Virus record (IMG/VR): IMGVR_UViG_3300042545_000473
Coordinates: 1 to 31,072 of that record
DNA length: 31,072 nucleotides
Direction: 5' to 3' (one strand)
DNA from: a virus
The translations under genes and the position numbers were made by a program. Position 1 is the stretch's first letter. Each line of letters starts with the position of its first letter. The notes under the pieces were generated by a model that made no database searches, was not told the DNA's origin, and worked only from the letters and a program-made list of their open reading frames with translations. Positions 21,850-28,892 of the stretch are shown piece after piece.

Positions 21850-21878
21850 ATAATATAGGTTTATTTAGGTTTTGTCAA
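21850..21878 (-). promoter_or_regulatory. Sigma70-like early promoter before folE
   Basis: On the minus strand TTGACA (21878-21873) and TATTAT (21855-21850) are 17 nt apart, a near-perfect host sigma70 promoter. Predicted start near 21843 leaves a leader of about 34 nt with a GGAG site. It lies in the 87-nt gap between the 2OG oxygenase and folE, one of the largest gaps in the window. Supports early expression of folE and the genes after it. Confidence 0.75.
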
Positions 21879-21896
21879 GTAGTTTAAGAAAATATT

Positions 21897-22517
21897 TCAT
21901 TTTATTGACAATGATGCTTCTCGAAAGCCAAGATTTCCTTTAACGAACACGTTAAATGCAATAGAAATTCTATCATCCTTGGAATTGTTTATTTCCACTG
22001 AATGCATTAGATTTGAAGGAAATATAATTATTTGATTTTCGATTGGAGCAATAGACCATGTATCACAATTAAAAATATTCCATTCTGCAAATCCTAATTG
22101 TAATGTAGGAGAAGAAATATTTAAATATTTTTGATATTTATGAAATGTAATCCGCCCGGTATCTTCTGCTGCCTTTATATATAACACTCCTGAAAACAAC
22201 GAATTGCTATGAGTATGTTCTTTTGCAAACCCCTCCGGCAAAAATTTAACAGCCCACGAAGTTGTTATATAAAATTCTACTTCGGGTTTAAATTTTAAAA
22301 GATTATAAGCATAATCATCAAATGCGTTGAGAATTTTATTTCTAATTTCTAAACACCTAGGGTCATCTAATAATGTAACACTTTCAGTAATAAACCCGTT
22401 GTTATCAGACATCGGGTAAAACTCTAAATCTAAAATGTAGTTAACACTTTTAGATGATAGTGGGGCTATATCAGATGTGTAAAGAGGAACACCAAATAAA
22501 GAGGAAGCTGAAGGCAT
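21897..22517 (-). CDS. Putative 2OG-Fe(II) oxygenase
   Basis: A 206-residue protein of the TIGR02466-like group of 2-oxoglutarate/Fe(II) oxygenases. LFGVPLYTSDIAPL starts the protein; KEHTHSNSLFSGVLYIKA near residue 98 (HxH), then GRITFHKY, then NQIIIFPSNLMHSVEIN near residue 160 (second His) and DDRISIAFNVFVKG with the 2OG-binding Arg near 182. No recognisable ribosome site; 16 nt after the glycosyltransferase. Substrate unknown. It is distinct from, but related in plan to, the 182-residue oxygenase on the other side of folE. Confidence 0.75.
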   Translation of the reverse strand: MPSASSLFGVPLYTSDIAPLSSKSVNYILDLEFYPMSDNNGFITESVTLLDDPRCLEIRNKILNAFDDYAYNLLKFKPEVEFYITTSWAVKFLPEGFAKEHTHSNSLFSGVLYIKAAEDTGRITFHKYQKYLNISSPTLQLGFAEWNIFNCDTWSIAPIENQIIIFPSNLMHSVEINNSKDDRISIAFNVFVKGNLGFREASLSIK

Positions 22518-22533
22518 AGGTTATACTCTATAG

Positions 22534-23634
22534 TTATGTTAACATCTTTAATAGTTTATTACAACTAAAGAATTGTTTTGTTAATGTATCTACTTGTTTA
22601 TTTAGGCTAGGTAAGAATTTTTCATAATTATTCATATACTGAATAATCTTAGCACACACTTCTGGCCTATGTGCCTCGTATGCACCATAGCTTTCAGTCC
22701 ATTCGCTAGGATACTTAAATGCATCAAAAGCCATTTCACTGTAACTTAGTCTATCTGGCACCATAGGAATAGCATTGACAATAGCACCTTCATACCAACT
22801 GATGCCTAGAGTTTCTTGTAAGTTAGCACTGAACACTAGTTTAGCTTCACCTAACAAATTATGATATTCATTTTTAGTTAGTTGCTGATCTTGACAAACA
22901 ACAAATTCATATTGCGGCAAGTGTTCTTTTAAGTCACGGAAGATTTCTACCTGCTTCTCAGGAGCAACACGATGAGGAAACAAGATAAGATCACGCTTGG
23001 GCATGTTTTTGTACATTGCCAGGGTGTCCTGCATATATTCCATGGGCCATCCTGTGCGAACAAACTTAGGATACTCTCCGCTTAGGATTTCTTCAAGTTC
23101 CTCCTCGTACCAAGGATTTTCTACACTATGTCCATTATTTAATAGTTCCCTATGAAACATTTCTATATGAAAGTCAGTGGCAAAGTAATTGTGATCAAAG
23201 GCAGAAAAGAATGATTTTTCTGCATTACGCACCCACGGCTTATTGCCAACGAGACGTCCGAGAAAGTCTTGAGGATCATAACTACCAGCATGCCATAGGC
23301 CGTGTGTGATTACTGGAATGCCCAGTAGCTCACTCATATACTTTAAGTTTATAATGCCTGGATGCCAAGCGTCAGTAAAAATAAAGTGGTCGCCGGGACA
23401 AACGGATCCGCTGCAAAATAACCGACCCATCTGTTCAACCTGACTAGCCTTGTAGATATTAGTGCCGCCAAAATTAAGAAAGGCGCCAGGAGTAGTGGCA
23501 CTAGGAATGTCCGTAGGACCAGAGATAACTTGAACATTGTGTCCTGCTTTTTGTAAGAGAGTAGGTACATGAGTCTTCCATTGACCTGTGTACCTTGTCT
23601 CAACTGACTCTAAATCAACGAGAAAAATTGTCAT
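22534..23634 (-). CDS. GT-B fold glycosyltransferase
   Basis: A 366-residue protein from the ATG at 23634 (the open frame extends to 23763, but only as a shadow of the gene upstream). MTIFLVDLESVETRYTGQW opens the N-terminal Rossmann-like domain; the C-terminal half has LILFPHRVAPEKQVEIF near residue 240, LLGEAKLVFSANLQETLGISW and AIPMVPDRLSYSEM near 300-330, the GT4-like donor site. The last motif recalls the tRNA-queuosine mannosyltransferase family, though only by eye. It overlaps the 84-residue gene by 20 nt and lies near the QueD-like gene, so glycosylation of the modified DNA base is possible; other acceptors are not excluded. Confidence 0.7.
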   Translation of the reverse strand: MTIFLVDLESVETRYTGQWKTHVPTLLQKAGHNVQVISGPTDIPSATTPGAFLNFGGTNIYKASQVEQMGRLFCSGSVCPGDHFIFTDAWHPGIINLKYMSELLGIPVITHGLWHAGSYDPQDFLGRLVGNKPWVRNAEKSFFSAFDHNYFATDFHIEMFHRELLNNGHSVENPWYEEELEEILSGEYPKFVRTGWPMEYMQDTLAMYKNMPKRDLILFPHRVAPEKQVEIFRDLKEHLPQYEFVVCQDQQLTKNEYHNLLGEAKLVFSANLQETLGISWYEGAIVNAIPMVPDRLSYSEMAFDAFKYPSEWTESYGAYEAHRPEVCAKIIQYMNNYEKFLPSLNKQVDTLTKQFFSCNKLLKMLT

Positions 23635-23869
23635 TGCGCTGACGATAGTTGTTGTTGCCACTGCGATTGTATTCACCTCGTGGCTTACGTGGTCGTGTGC
23701 TGTAGTAGTAGTTGTTCCATACTTGGCTATCTCTATTGTAGAGATTAGCCTCATTAAAGTCACACAGTTCGAATCGACAAAAATCGTGAAACTTTTCTAG
23801 ATCATCAAAGATTTTAACAATCTCAGGTTTAGCTTCCCAATAGTTAACATCGCGATAGTTCTTAGCCAT
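23615..23869 (-). CDS. Small protein with Arg/Asn/Tyr-rich tail
   Basis: An 84-residue protein with GGAAAG before the ATG at 23869. The first 50 residues form a compact helical domain (YWEAKPEIVKIFDDLEKFHDFCRFEL); the last 35 are low-complexity, rich in Arg, Asn, Tyr and Gly (YYYSTRPRKPRGEYNRSG), which is typical of nucleic-acid-binding disordered tails. It is coupled to the glycosyltransferase by overlap and follows the QueD-like gene by 11 nt. Function unknown. Confidence 0.65.
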   Translation of the reverse strand: MAKNYRDVNYWEAKPEIVKIFDDLEKFHDFCRFELCDFNEANLYNRDSQVWNNYYYSTRPRKPRGEYNRSGNNNYRQRNDNFSR

Positions 23870-23880
23870 TATAGCTTTCC

Positions 23881-24270
23881 TTAATATTTAATAAATGAAC
23901 CATTTTCTCCGTCTTCGGAGACCTCAATCCAAACCTCACGGTTGGGATACTTTGCAGAGATAGCGTCAAACAAATCGCCTGACATCATCTCACAACTCTT
24001 AAAGTCTAAACTTAGTGTAGCATCTTTATAAAGATTTAGCAACCATCGTTTGAACTGAATAAACTCAATATCACGATCATCGTGGGTAACACCAATCCAC
24101 ACTTTAAAGTGAAAGATGTGACGATGTGGATAGCCTAGAAAACTCACATCATACTCGTCACCTGTTGCTAGGTTAGGATCTGTAAGTGCGGCTGGATATT
24201 TGTGCATACCTTCTTTCTGGAAGGTAACCCAAATCATTTTATTAGGACGAATGTCTTGTCGAATAATCAT
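23881..24270 (-). CDS. queD: QueD-like 6-carboxytetrahydropterin synthase
   Basis: A 129-residue protein with the T-fold pattern of QueD/PTPS: EGMHKYPAAL (His23) and GYPHRHIFHFKVWIG (His49, His51) supply the three zinc histidines, DRDIEFIQFKRWL corresponds to the DFxxLK helix, and VWIEVSEDGENGSF to the C-terminal Glu motif. It would turn FolE product into carboxytetrahydropterin for QueE. The cysteine that precedes HxH in bacterial QueD is absent, so the reaction may differ. The start overlaps the previous stop as ATGA; a Met at codon 12 is an alternative start. Assignment rests on the motif set and the folE, queE and dpdA context. Confidence 0.7.
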   Translation of the reverse strand: MIIRQDIRPNKMIWVTFQKEGMHKYPAALTDPNLATGDEYDVSFLGYPHRHIFHFKVWIGVTHDDRDIEFIQFKRWLLNLYKDATLSLDFKSCEMMSGDLFDAISAKYPNREVWIEVSEDGENGSFIKY

Positions 24271-24470
24271 TCTGTTAAAGCCTTTGAAACAGAGTTAATA
24301 TCATTTTGATCCATAAAGAATTCATAGATAGATTCGCTATCAATCTTACCTTCTTTGTCTTTAGTTGCCTGAATAAAATTCACAGCAAACAATCCTTTGG
24401 GACTTTGACATTCCCATTTTTTAACACGCAGTTGAAAACCTGCTGTGTCTTTAAGGATAACTTCTTTCAT
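24267..24470 (-). CDS. Small phage protein, unknown
   Basis: A 67-residue protein between the 134-residue gene and the QueD-like gene, with ATGA overlaps on both sides. LRVKKWECQSPKGLFAVNFIQ then SESIYEFFMDQNDINSV. Beta-hairpin followed by a helix, no known motif. Complete coupling suggests co-production with the QueD-like protein. Unknown. Confidence 0.6.
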   Translation of the reverse strand: MKEVILKDTAGFQLRVKKWECQSPKGLFAVNFIQATKDKEGKIDSESIYEFFMDQNDINSVSKALTE

Positions 24471-24871
24471 CTTAAACTCTCCATAGTGATAATTTTTGCT
24501 AGTTCTTCACCGAGATCTTTGTCGTCTGTGACCACGTGTAAGCTGTGTCTATGATCATCCTTTTGACGATCATATTTGGTAGTTTCAATAATAGTTCCAC
24601 CGGCTGCACCGTATATGTTTAATCGAAATCCCTGTGACTGAATATTTGGGCCGTCACTATCGACGCTGATAGCATTACCATACTCGAGTTCGTCAGTGTC
24701 GTCCATTAACCATTTACGAAGTTTTTGTTTAAATGTTAATTTCATAGGTTTTTCTTCTGTATACGGGTTTGATCTAATTCTTTGTTTAAGAACTGCTGAG
24801 GATTTATTCAACGCACGTTGTAATCGATGGATAGACTTTGCAGTTGAGGCATATTGCCCAATATTACTCAT
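24467..24871 (-). CDS. Conserved phage protein, unknown
   Basis: A 134-residue protein from the ATG at 24871, which overlaps the previous stop as ATGA; an internal Met at codon 43 (24745) is where the more conserved-looking domain starts and could be the true start. That domain reads MKLTFKQKLRKWLMDD, then GFRLNIYGAAGGTIIETTKYD, then HSLHVVTDDKDLGEELAKI. The first 42 residues are basic and helical. I know this C-terminal block as a frequent unassigned protein of marine T4-like phages. Unknown function. Confidence 0.6.
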   Translation of the reverse strand: MSNIGQYASTAKSIHRLQRALNKSSAVLKQRIRSNPYTEEKPMKLTFKQKLRKWLMDDTDELEYGNAISVDSDGPNIQSQGFRLNIYGAAGGTIIETTKYDRQKDDHRHSLHVVTDDKDLGEELAKIITMESLR

Positions 24872-25401
24872 TTTATAATCTCATCTTTGCCATATTGATC
24901 CCAACTAGTAAACTTATCTCTACCAAGTAGGTCGTGGAGGTTATGACACCACACTCCGGGATTAGTTGCTTTAAAATCTTTATCGTCTATCTTTATTGTA
25001 GCATTATATCCCAGCTGTTGTAAATAGGGCAGTTTAACCGAAATCTGCGGAATAAACTGACGCTTCTCTACAAGACCGCTTTCCAATAAGCCTTCAACTT
25101 GTGCTAGATCTAGATCCAGCGTACACCAAAAATCTTCGTCGGCATCTAGACAAACATAGATCATATCTTCCCATAGACGCCATTGTTCTGCATTGTTGAT
25201 TTCTAATTTAGGAAAACTTTGATTAGCACCAAAGTAGATATGAGTACATTTATGGTCACGAGCAAGTTCCATAATTACATAGGCATCGTGTACACCTGTT
25301 ACAAACAGAGTTTTCATTCCATATGCAGGGGTCTTTTCGATCTCAATGCCTGTAAAAAATGTAATGCTATCTGCAACACCCGATTCGTAATTTCTTTTCA
25401 T
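24868..25401 (-). CDS. Conserved phage protein near QueD, unknown
   Basis: A 177-residue alpha/beta protein with ATGA overlaps on both sides. MKTLFVTGVHDAYVIMELA looks like a Rossmann-type strand and helix; later WCTLDLDLAQVEGLLESG, then FIPQISVKLPYLQQLGYNA and IKIDDKDFKATNPGVWCHNLH near the end, all with conserved-looking aromatic and acidic residues. No canonical active site is recognised. In the run between dpdA and the QueD-like gene it is the best candidate for an extra enzyme of the deazaguanine pathway, by position only. Confidence 0.6.
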   Translation of the reverse strand: MKRNYESGVADSITFFTGIEIEKTPAYGMKTLFVTGVHDAYVIMELARDHKCTHIYFGANQSFPKLEINNAEQWRLWEDMIYVCLDADEDFWCTLDLDLAQVEGLLESGLVEKRQFIPQISVKLPYLQQLGYNATIKIDDKDFKATNPGVWCHNLHDLLGRDKFTSWDQYGKDEIIK

Positions 25402-25805
25402 ACTGTTTGTTTTCTTTGTTGACGCTCTGCTTCGTGATGATCACACAGAGTTTTAATCCACCCACCATCTCTTCTTTTACCCGGCGAGCCACATTCTTCA
25501 CAACTAGCATCTGCCCACGCTTCTGCCATACGAACCATTCCATTAATATATTCGTCGCCGCCATCATAGTAGAAACGTAGTCCGCCAAACTTCTCTTTAA
25601 TCTGTGCCACTGTTACCTGTGGCACTACTTCTAACTGTTTGTTTTTCCAATCAATGTGATGCTGAATATTAGAGCACAGTTTTTCTAGAATAGGCCACCA
25701 ACCTTCACCGCAGGCAAATCCGCCATACTTGCCGCTAAACATCTTTGGAAAACGTTCTTCCATCTGTTTAGCAAATGCATTGTATTTTTCAAATTCGTCA
25801 CTCAT
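25398..25805 (-). CDS. Phage protein with zinc-ribbon-like end
   Basis: A 135-residue protein. GGFACGEGWWPILEKLCSNIQ and KEKFGGLRFYYDGGDEYING are followed by a likely zinc site, CEECGSPGKRRDGGWIKTLCDHH (positions 101-124), with two Cys pairs or Cys-Cys-Cys-His ligands. It is a known type of unassigned phage protein. Its ATG overlaps the previous stop (TAATG), and its stop overlaps the 177-residue start. Nucleic-acid or protein binding through the ribbon is possible. Confidence 0.7.
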   Translation of the reverse strand: MSDEFEKYNAFAKQMEERFPKMFSGKYGGFACGEGWWPILEKLCSNIQHHIDWKNKQLEVVPQVTVAQIKEKFGGLRFYYDGGDEYINGMVRMAEAWADASCEECGSPGKRRDGGWIKTLCDHHEAERQQRKQTV

Positions 25806-25993
25806 TACCAGTTACTCACGTCAGTATTGTCAACTTTAACTTCCTTGCCCAATAGTTCAAATTGAACTGTTGTGGTAGGCCCAATGCCGCTAGAGTGTTC
25901 CTCAACAATTTCAAATTGAGGAATCTCCGGAAAACGATTAGCAATATCTGCCAATGTTTTAATCTGTGTCTGTGTTAGTATATATTTTTTCAT
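25805..25993 (-). CDS. Small phage protein, unknown
   Basis: A 62-residue protein with ATGA overlap to the coiled-coil gene upstream. YILTQTQIKTLADIANRF forms an N-terminal helix, then FEIVEEHSSGIGPTTTVQF a beta hairpin. No motif recognised. Coupled on both sides. Confidence 0.6.
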   Translation of the reverse strand: MKKYILTQTQIKTLADIANRFPEIPQFEIVEEHSSGIGPTTTVQFELLGKEVKVDNTDVSNW

Positions 25994-26199
25994 CGTTCGT
26001 CATCAAAATCGACAGTTTCGTGATCGTGTTCCCATTGCTTACGTCTTAGTATAGCAAGTTCATCTCTTAAAAGCAACCTCTGTTTCTTCAATTCTTGCAT
26101 TTTCATATCTTCAAACAGTCCATTCTTTTCTAGTGTATCGATTTTTTGGTCCAATACTCTATGAGATTCCTCTAAATGTTTAATTCTGTTTTCGTACAT
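25990..26199 (-). CDS. DUF465/YdcH-like coiled-coil protein
   Basis: A 69-residue helical hairpin protein: RIKHLEESHRVLDQKIDTLE, then DMKMQELKKQRLLLRDEL. This matches the layout of the DUF465 (YdcH-like) family, where L..H..LD..I and LKK..L.LKDE recur. AAGGAG precedes the ATG and the gene follows dpdA by 9 nt. Role in this family is not established. Confidence 0.65.
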   Translation of the reverse strand: MYENRIKHLEESHRVLDQKIDTLEKNGLFEDMKMQELKKQRLLLRDELAILRRKQWEHDHETVDFDDER

Positions 26200-26208
26200 A
26201 GTTACTCC

Positions 26209-27744
26209 TTATTCCGCTACAAGTTTATCCAATTCACCATCTTCACGATCGTCGTTCCAGGAATCTTTATCTTCACTACCTTCTTCATAGAACAGGTCGT
26301 TTGAAATATTTGTAACACCACCACGTAGGCGTGAGCCTTCCAAATTCTGCATAAAGCCTCTGGTTTCTGCATCAGCAATCATAGCAAATGCAGATTCTTT
26401 GTCTGGACAATTAAACAGTTCTTCAACAAAGCGATCAAAATACAAGATATTACGAGGAACCCAATCGCTATACTCATCGCTCATATCACGATCTTTGTTC
26501 TTCTTCCACATTCTCCAATCTGGACGAATCTTAGCTTGTTCAATATCTGCCAAATTGTTAGCACGTTGTACAGCTACAATGTGTTGATAGACATTATGTC
26601 CCATCATTAGTGCATAACCAAAACTGTCCCAAGATGTTTTGCCTTCTTTGCCGATCTTGTTTAACATTCCCGGCTTGTAATGACAAACGTCTGCTACATT
26701 AAGTCTACGGCCGATCTCGCTTTCGAACGGAAACGGAATGTCTGGACGTGATGCAAGTGCTTTATTATCCGGAGCCTTGTCCATAATAACACTCCAACGC
26801 TTGGCTGTGTGCTGACTATTGGTATAAACCAGTCCGTGTGCAGTTGCAATGAATGGCGAAGCACAGTCAAAGCTGATTGTAAAGTTAGGATTAACGTGTT
26901 TACGGATCTGACGTTGAATACTAGTTAGGTAGCATGACCAATCTAACTGTGCAGTACCCAAGAAGTGCATCCAATCCTTGCCTTCTAACATACCGTCAAA
27001 GCGCATAGTGATCAATCGACGCAGAGTAATATGCATCTTGCACATATTAGCACCACCCATCGCCCAACCCTCAGCGGCTTTATCGCCCCAAACTTTCTTA
27101 TCACTGAATTCTTTAACGCCTTCGTACCACGCTTCCGCAGTATCCCAGTTACTACCCTGTAGAACATTCAAGAACTTGGTAGCACCTAAACGATTTTCTA
27201 AGAAGTACTTGTTATTGTGGCGAGTCTTTTCTAGACAGTCTTCAAACGATTTTAATCCAGTCTTCGGACTGTGAATATGATCACAAGCCCAAGTAGGAAC
27301 GTCAAGCATCATTGACCAATCAGCAGTTAGTTCAAGCCAGTTAAGGATATCGTCTCGAGTTTTATTAGCTGCTTTACCTTCGAAGTCTAACCAATCAAAC
27401 TTAAGAATGCCTTTACCAATCTGGTAACCACCAGAGTCTCCTAAGATCATTGTCTTACTACGATCACGTTGTTGAATCATTGAATCGTGATCCATTGTTT
27501 TAGTAAGATCTAACTGTGCATGACCTGCTGAATACAAACCATACTTGTAATAAAAGTAGCCTTGTTCGGGATTTAAAAAATTCATACCTTCAATACCACG
27601 ATCGAATCCTGCTGGAATACGATCTTTAGGTACAAACTCTTCCTTACGTTGTTTTGCAATGTAAGTGCTGTAAAAACTACTAATCGCAGGCAAATAGACT
27701 GCGTAGTCTTTCTGTAGGGGTGTTAAATCAACTGGTTGTTTCAT
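26209..27744 (-). CDS. dpdA: DpdA-like DNA guanine transglycosylase
   Basis: A 511-residue protein of the tRNA-guanine transglycosylase superfamily. MILGDSGGYQIGKG (Asp102 region) matches TGT TDSGGFQ; FLNVLQGSN near 191 matches the QGS segment; GWAMGG near 226 the base pocket; HFLGTAQ near 260; and SFDCASPF near 291 carries the nucleophile aspartate (Asp293), as FDCxxP in TGT. The C-terminal CxCxxC zinc site of TGT is absent, as in phage DpdA proteins, which exchange guanine for 7-deazaguanines in DNA. GAGAGA precedes the ATG. It overlaps the upstream gene by 17 nt. With FolE, QueE and the QueD-like protein this forms a DNA-modification set. Confidence 0.85.
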   Translation of the reverse strand: MKQPVDLTPLQKDYAVYLPAISSFYSTYIAKQRKEEFVPKDRIPAGFDRGIEGMNFLNPEQGYFYYKYGLYSAGHAQLDLTKTMDHDSMIQQRDRSKTMILGDSGGYQIGKGILKFDWLDFEGKAANKTRDDILNWLELTADWSMMLDVPTWACDHIHSPKTGLKSFEDCLEKTRHNNKYFLENRLGATKFLNVLQGSNWDTAEAWYEGVKEFSDKKVWGDKAAEGWAMGGANMCKMHITLRRLITMRFDGMLEGKDWMHFLGTAQLDWSCYLTSIQRQIRKHVNPNFTISFDCASPFIATAHGLVYTNSQHTAKRWSVIMDKAPDNKALASRPDIPFPFESEIGRRLNVADVCHYKPGMLNKIGKEGKTSWDSFGYALMMGHNVYQHIVAVQRANNLADIEQAKIRPDWRMWKKNKDRDMSDEYSDWVPRNILYFDRFVEELFNCPDKESAFAMIADAETRGFMQNLEGSRLRGGVTNISNDLFYEEGSEDKDSWNDDREDGELDKLVAE

Positions 27745-28093
27745 GTTCTCTCGATAAAATTGCTGTAAGTTCTAATCTTGTTTTTGCCTGTTCTAACTGT
27801 TCTAATGCTATACGAACAGCTTCGTTAGTTGTTGCTAACTTGTACCACGCATTTTCTTCATCTCGCTTCTTACGTGCCCATTGAACTATGTCTAGTACAT
27901 CTTGATCTAGGCCTACAGTTGCATAACTGGTAGATAGCATTTGCCAATTGCTACCGTTAAACACTTCTATGTCTGTGTTGTGTATGCGTAGCATACCAGT
28001 CATTGGATTGCTAGAGTTTGGGCCAACATACGGTAAGGAAGTATTACCTGCACTAACTGTTACACCCGATATGCCTTGTAGACCTTTGATCAT
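27728..28093 (-). CDS. Phage protein with coiled-coil end, unknown
   Basis: A 121-residue protein. The first 60 residues are Gly/Ser-rich and beta-like (PMTGMLRIHNTDIEVFNGSNW resembles a fibre or baseplate repeat), and residues 65-121 form a long helix (DVLDIVQWARKKRDEENAWY, then LEQLEQAKTRLELTAIL). The mixture of a fibre-like start and a helix is curious next to replication genes. No ribosome site is visible; 2 nt separate it from the clamp gene. Function unknown. Confidence 0.65.
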   Translation of the reverse strand: MIKGLQGISGVTVSAGNTSLPYVGPNSSNPMTGMLRIHNTDIEVFNGSNWQMLSTSYATVGLDQDVLDIVQWARKKRDEENAWYKLATTNEAVRIALEQLEQAKTRLELTAILSREHETTS

Positions 28094-28095
28094 AT

Positions 28096-28833
28096 TTAGG
28101 CAGCTTGAGCTGGAATAATATATTTGTAAGTAGCAAGTCCACTATCTAGTGTAATCTGAATAGCACCTTCATTTGACAACGACATCTTGGTGTTGTTGAC
28201 ATCTGCAATTTTAAGAATACTCAAGATCGGCAACACCGGCCAAGTCCAACCGCGATCAAGTTTACCAGTTACACCCATTGCAAAAATAAATTCGCCACCG
28301 TGTGTACTAGCATCACCGAATATGAATTTTAATTTATCACCATCAGTCTTTGCCAAGAATGTTGGATGTTCGTTGTTAGCACCTGCCTGAAAGTTAAAAC
28401 GTTGCACAGCACTAACTGTTGGCTCAATCTCTACGTCCCACTTAACGCCACGGAACTTGACAGTTTTCATCTTTTCGTTGATGATTTCTGTATTCATGAA
28501 ACGATAGTCGTTCTTGAAGTCACCGTCTTTGTTTTCAAAGTGTAAGCCTGTCGGAATCGTTTCGCCATTGCGATCTGCAGTAGTAATACTAATCTTGGCA
28601 TTTTCTTTGTACTCAGCACCGTCTAACAAATATTTCAATTTGTTTAGTTGCGGCATACCAAACACACCTATCATATCTGGATATGGTGCATTGGTTTCAG
28701 CCTCCATAATCACTGAACGGTCTTCAGCCATTGAATTGATCAAAGTTTTATTTTGATCACCGGTGACTTTAACTGTGGTCAAGAAGCCTAGGTTCTGTGT
28801 GTGTGACACGATGTCTTGTAGTATATCTTTCAT
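28096..28833 (-). CDS. 45: Sliding clamp, gp45-like
   Basis: A 245-residue protein, near the T4 gp45 length (228). IGVFGMPQLNKLKYLLDG near residue 56, AKISITTADRNGETIPTGLHF near 78, and GGEFIFAMGVTGKLDRGWTWPVLPIL near 180 fit the marine T4-like clamp. It holds gp43 on DNA and, in T4, also activates late promoters with gp33 and gp55, which links it to the late promoters in this window. AGGAG lies 7 nt before the ATG and a sigma70-like promoter is just upstream. The order gp43 then gp45 differs from T4, where 45 precedes 44 and 62. Confidence 0.88.
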   Translation of the reverse strand: MKDILQDIVSHTQNLGFLTTVKVTGDQNKTLINSMAEDRSVIMEAETNAPYPDMIGVFGMPQLNKLKYLLDGAEYKENAKISITTADRNGETIPTGLHFENKDGDFKNDYRFMNTEIINEKMKTVKFRGVKWDVEIEPTVSAVQRFNFQAGANNEHPTFLAKTDGDKLKFIFGDASTHGGEFIFAMGVTGKLDRGWTWPVLPILSILKIADVNNTKMSLSNEGAIQITLDSGLATYKYIIPAQAA

Positions 28834-28856
28834 TTAGAATTCTCCTGTATATTAAG

Positions 28857-28885
28857 ATTATATTTAGATCTAGAGTAAAAAGCAA
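28857..28885 (-). promoter_or_regulatory. Sigma70-like promoter before the clamp gene
   Basis: Minus-strand TATAAT (28862-28857) is an exact -10 box; TTGCTT (28885-28880) lies 17 nt upstream as a weaker -35. The expected start near 28850 gives a short leader with AGGAG. It sits in the 59-nt gap between gp43 and gp45. Confidence 0.5.
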
Positions 28886-28892
28886 CCGCAAT

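Noticed and set aside
23635-23763. Extended N-terminus for the GT-B glycosyltransferase
   Set aside because: These codons overlap the Arg/Asn-rich gene in another frame and give a Thr-rich unlikely sequence; ATG at 23634 begins a typical first beta strand.
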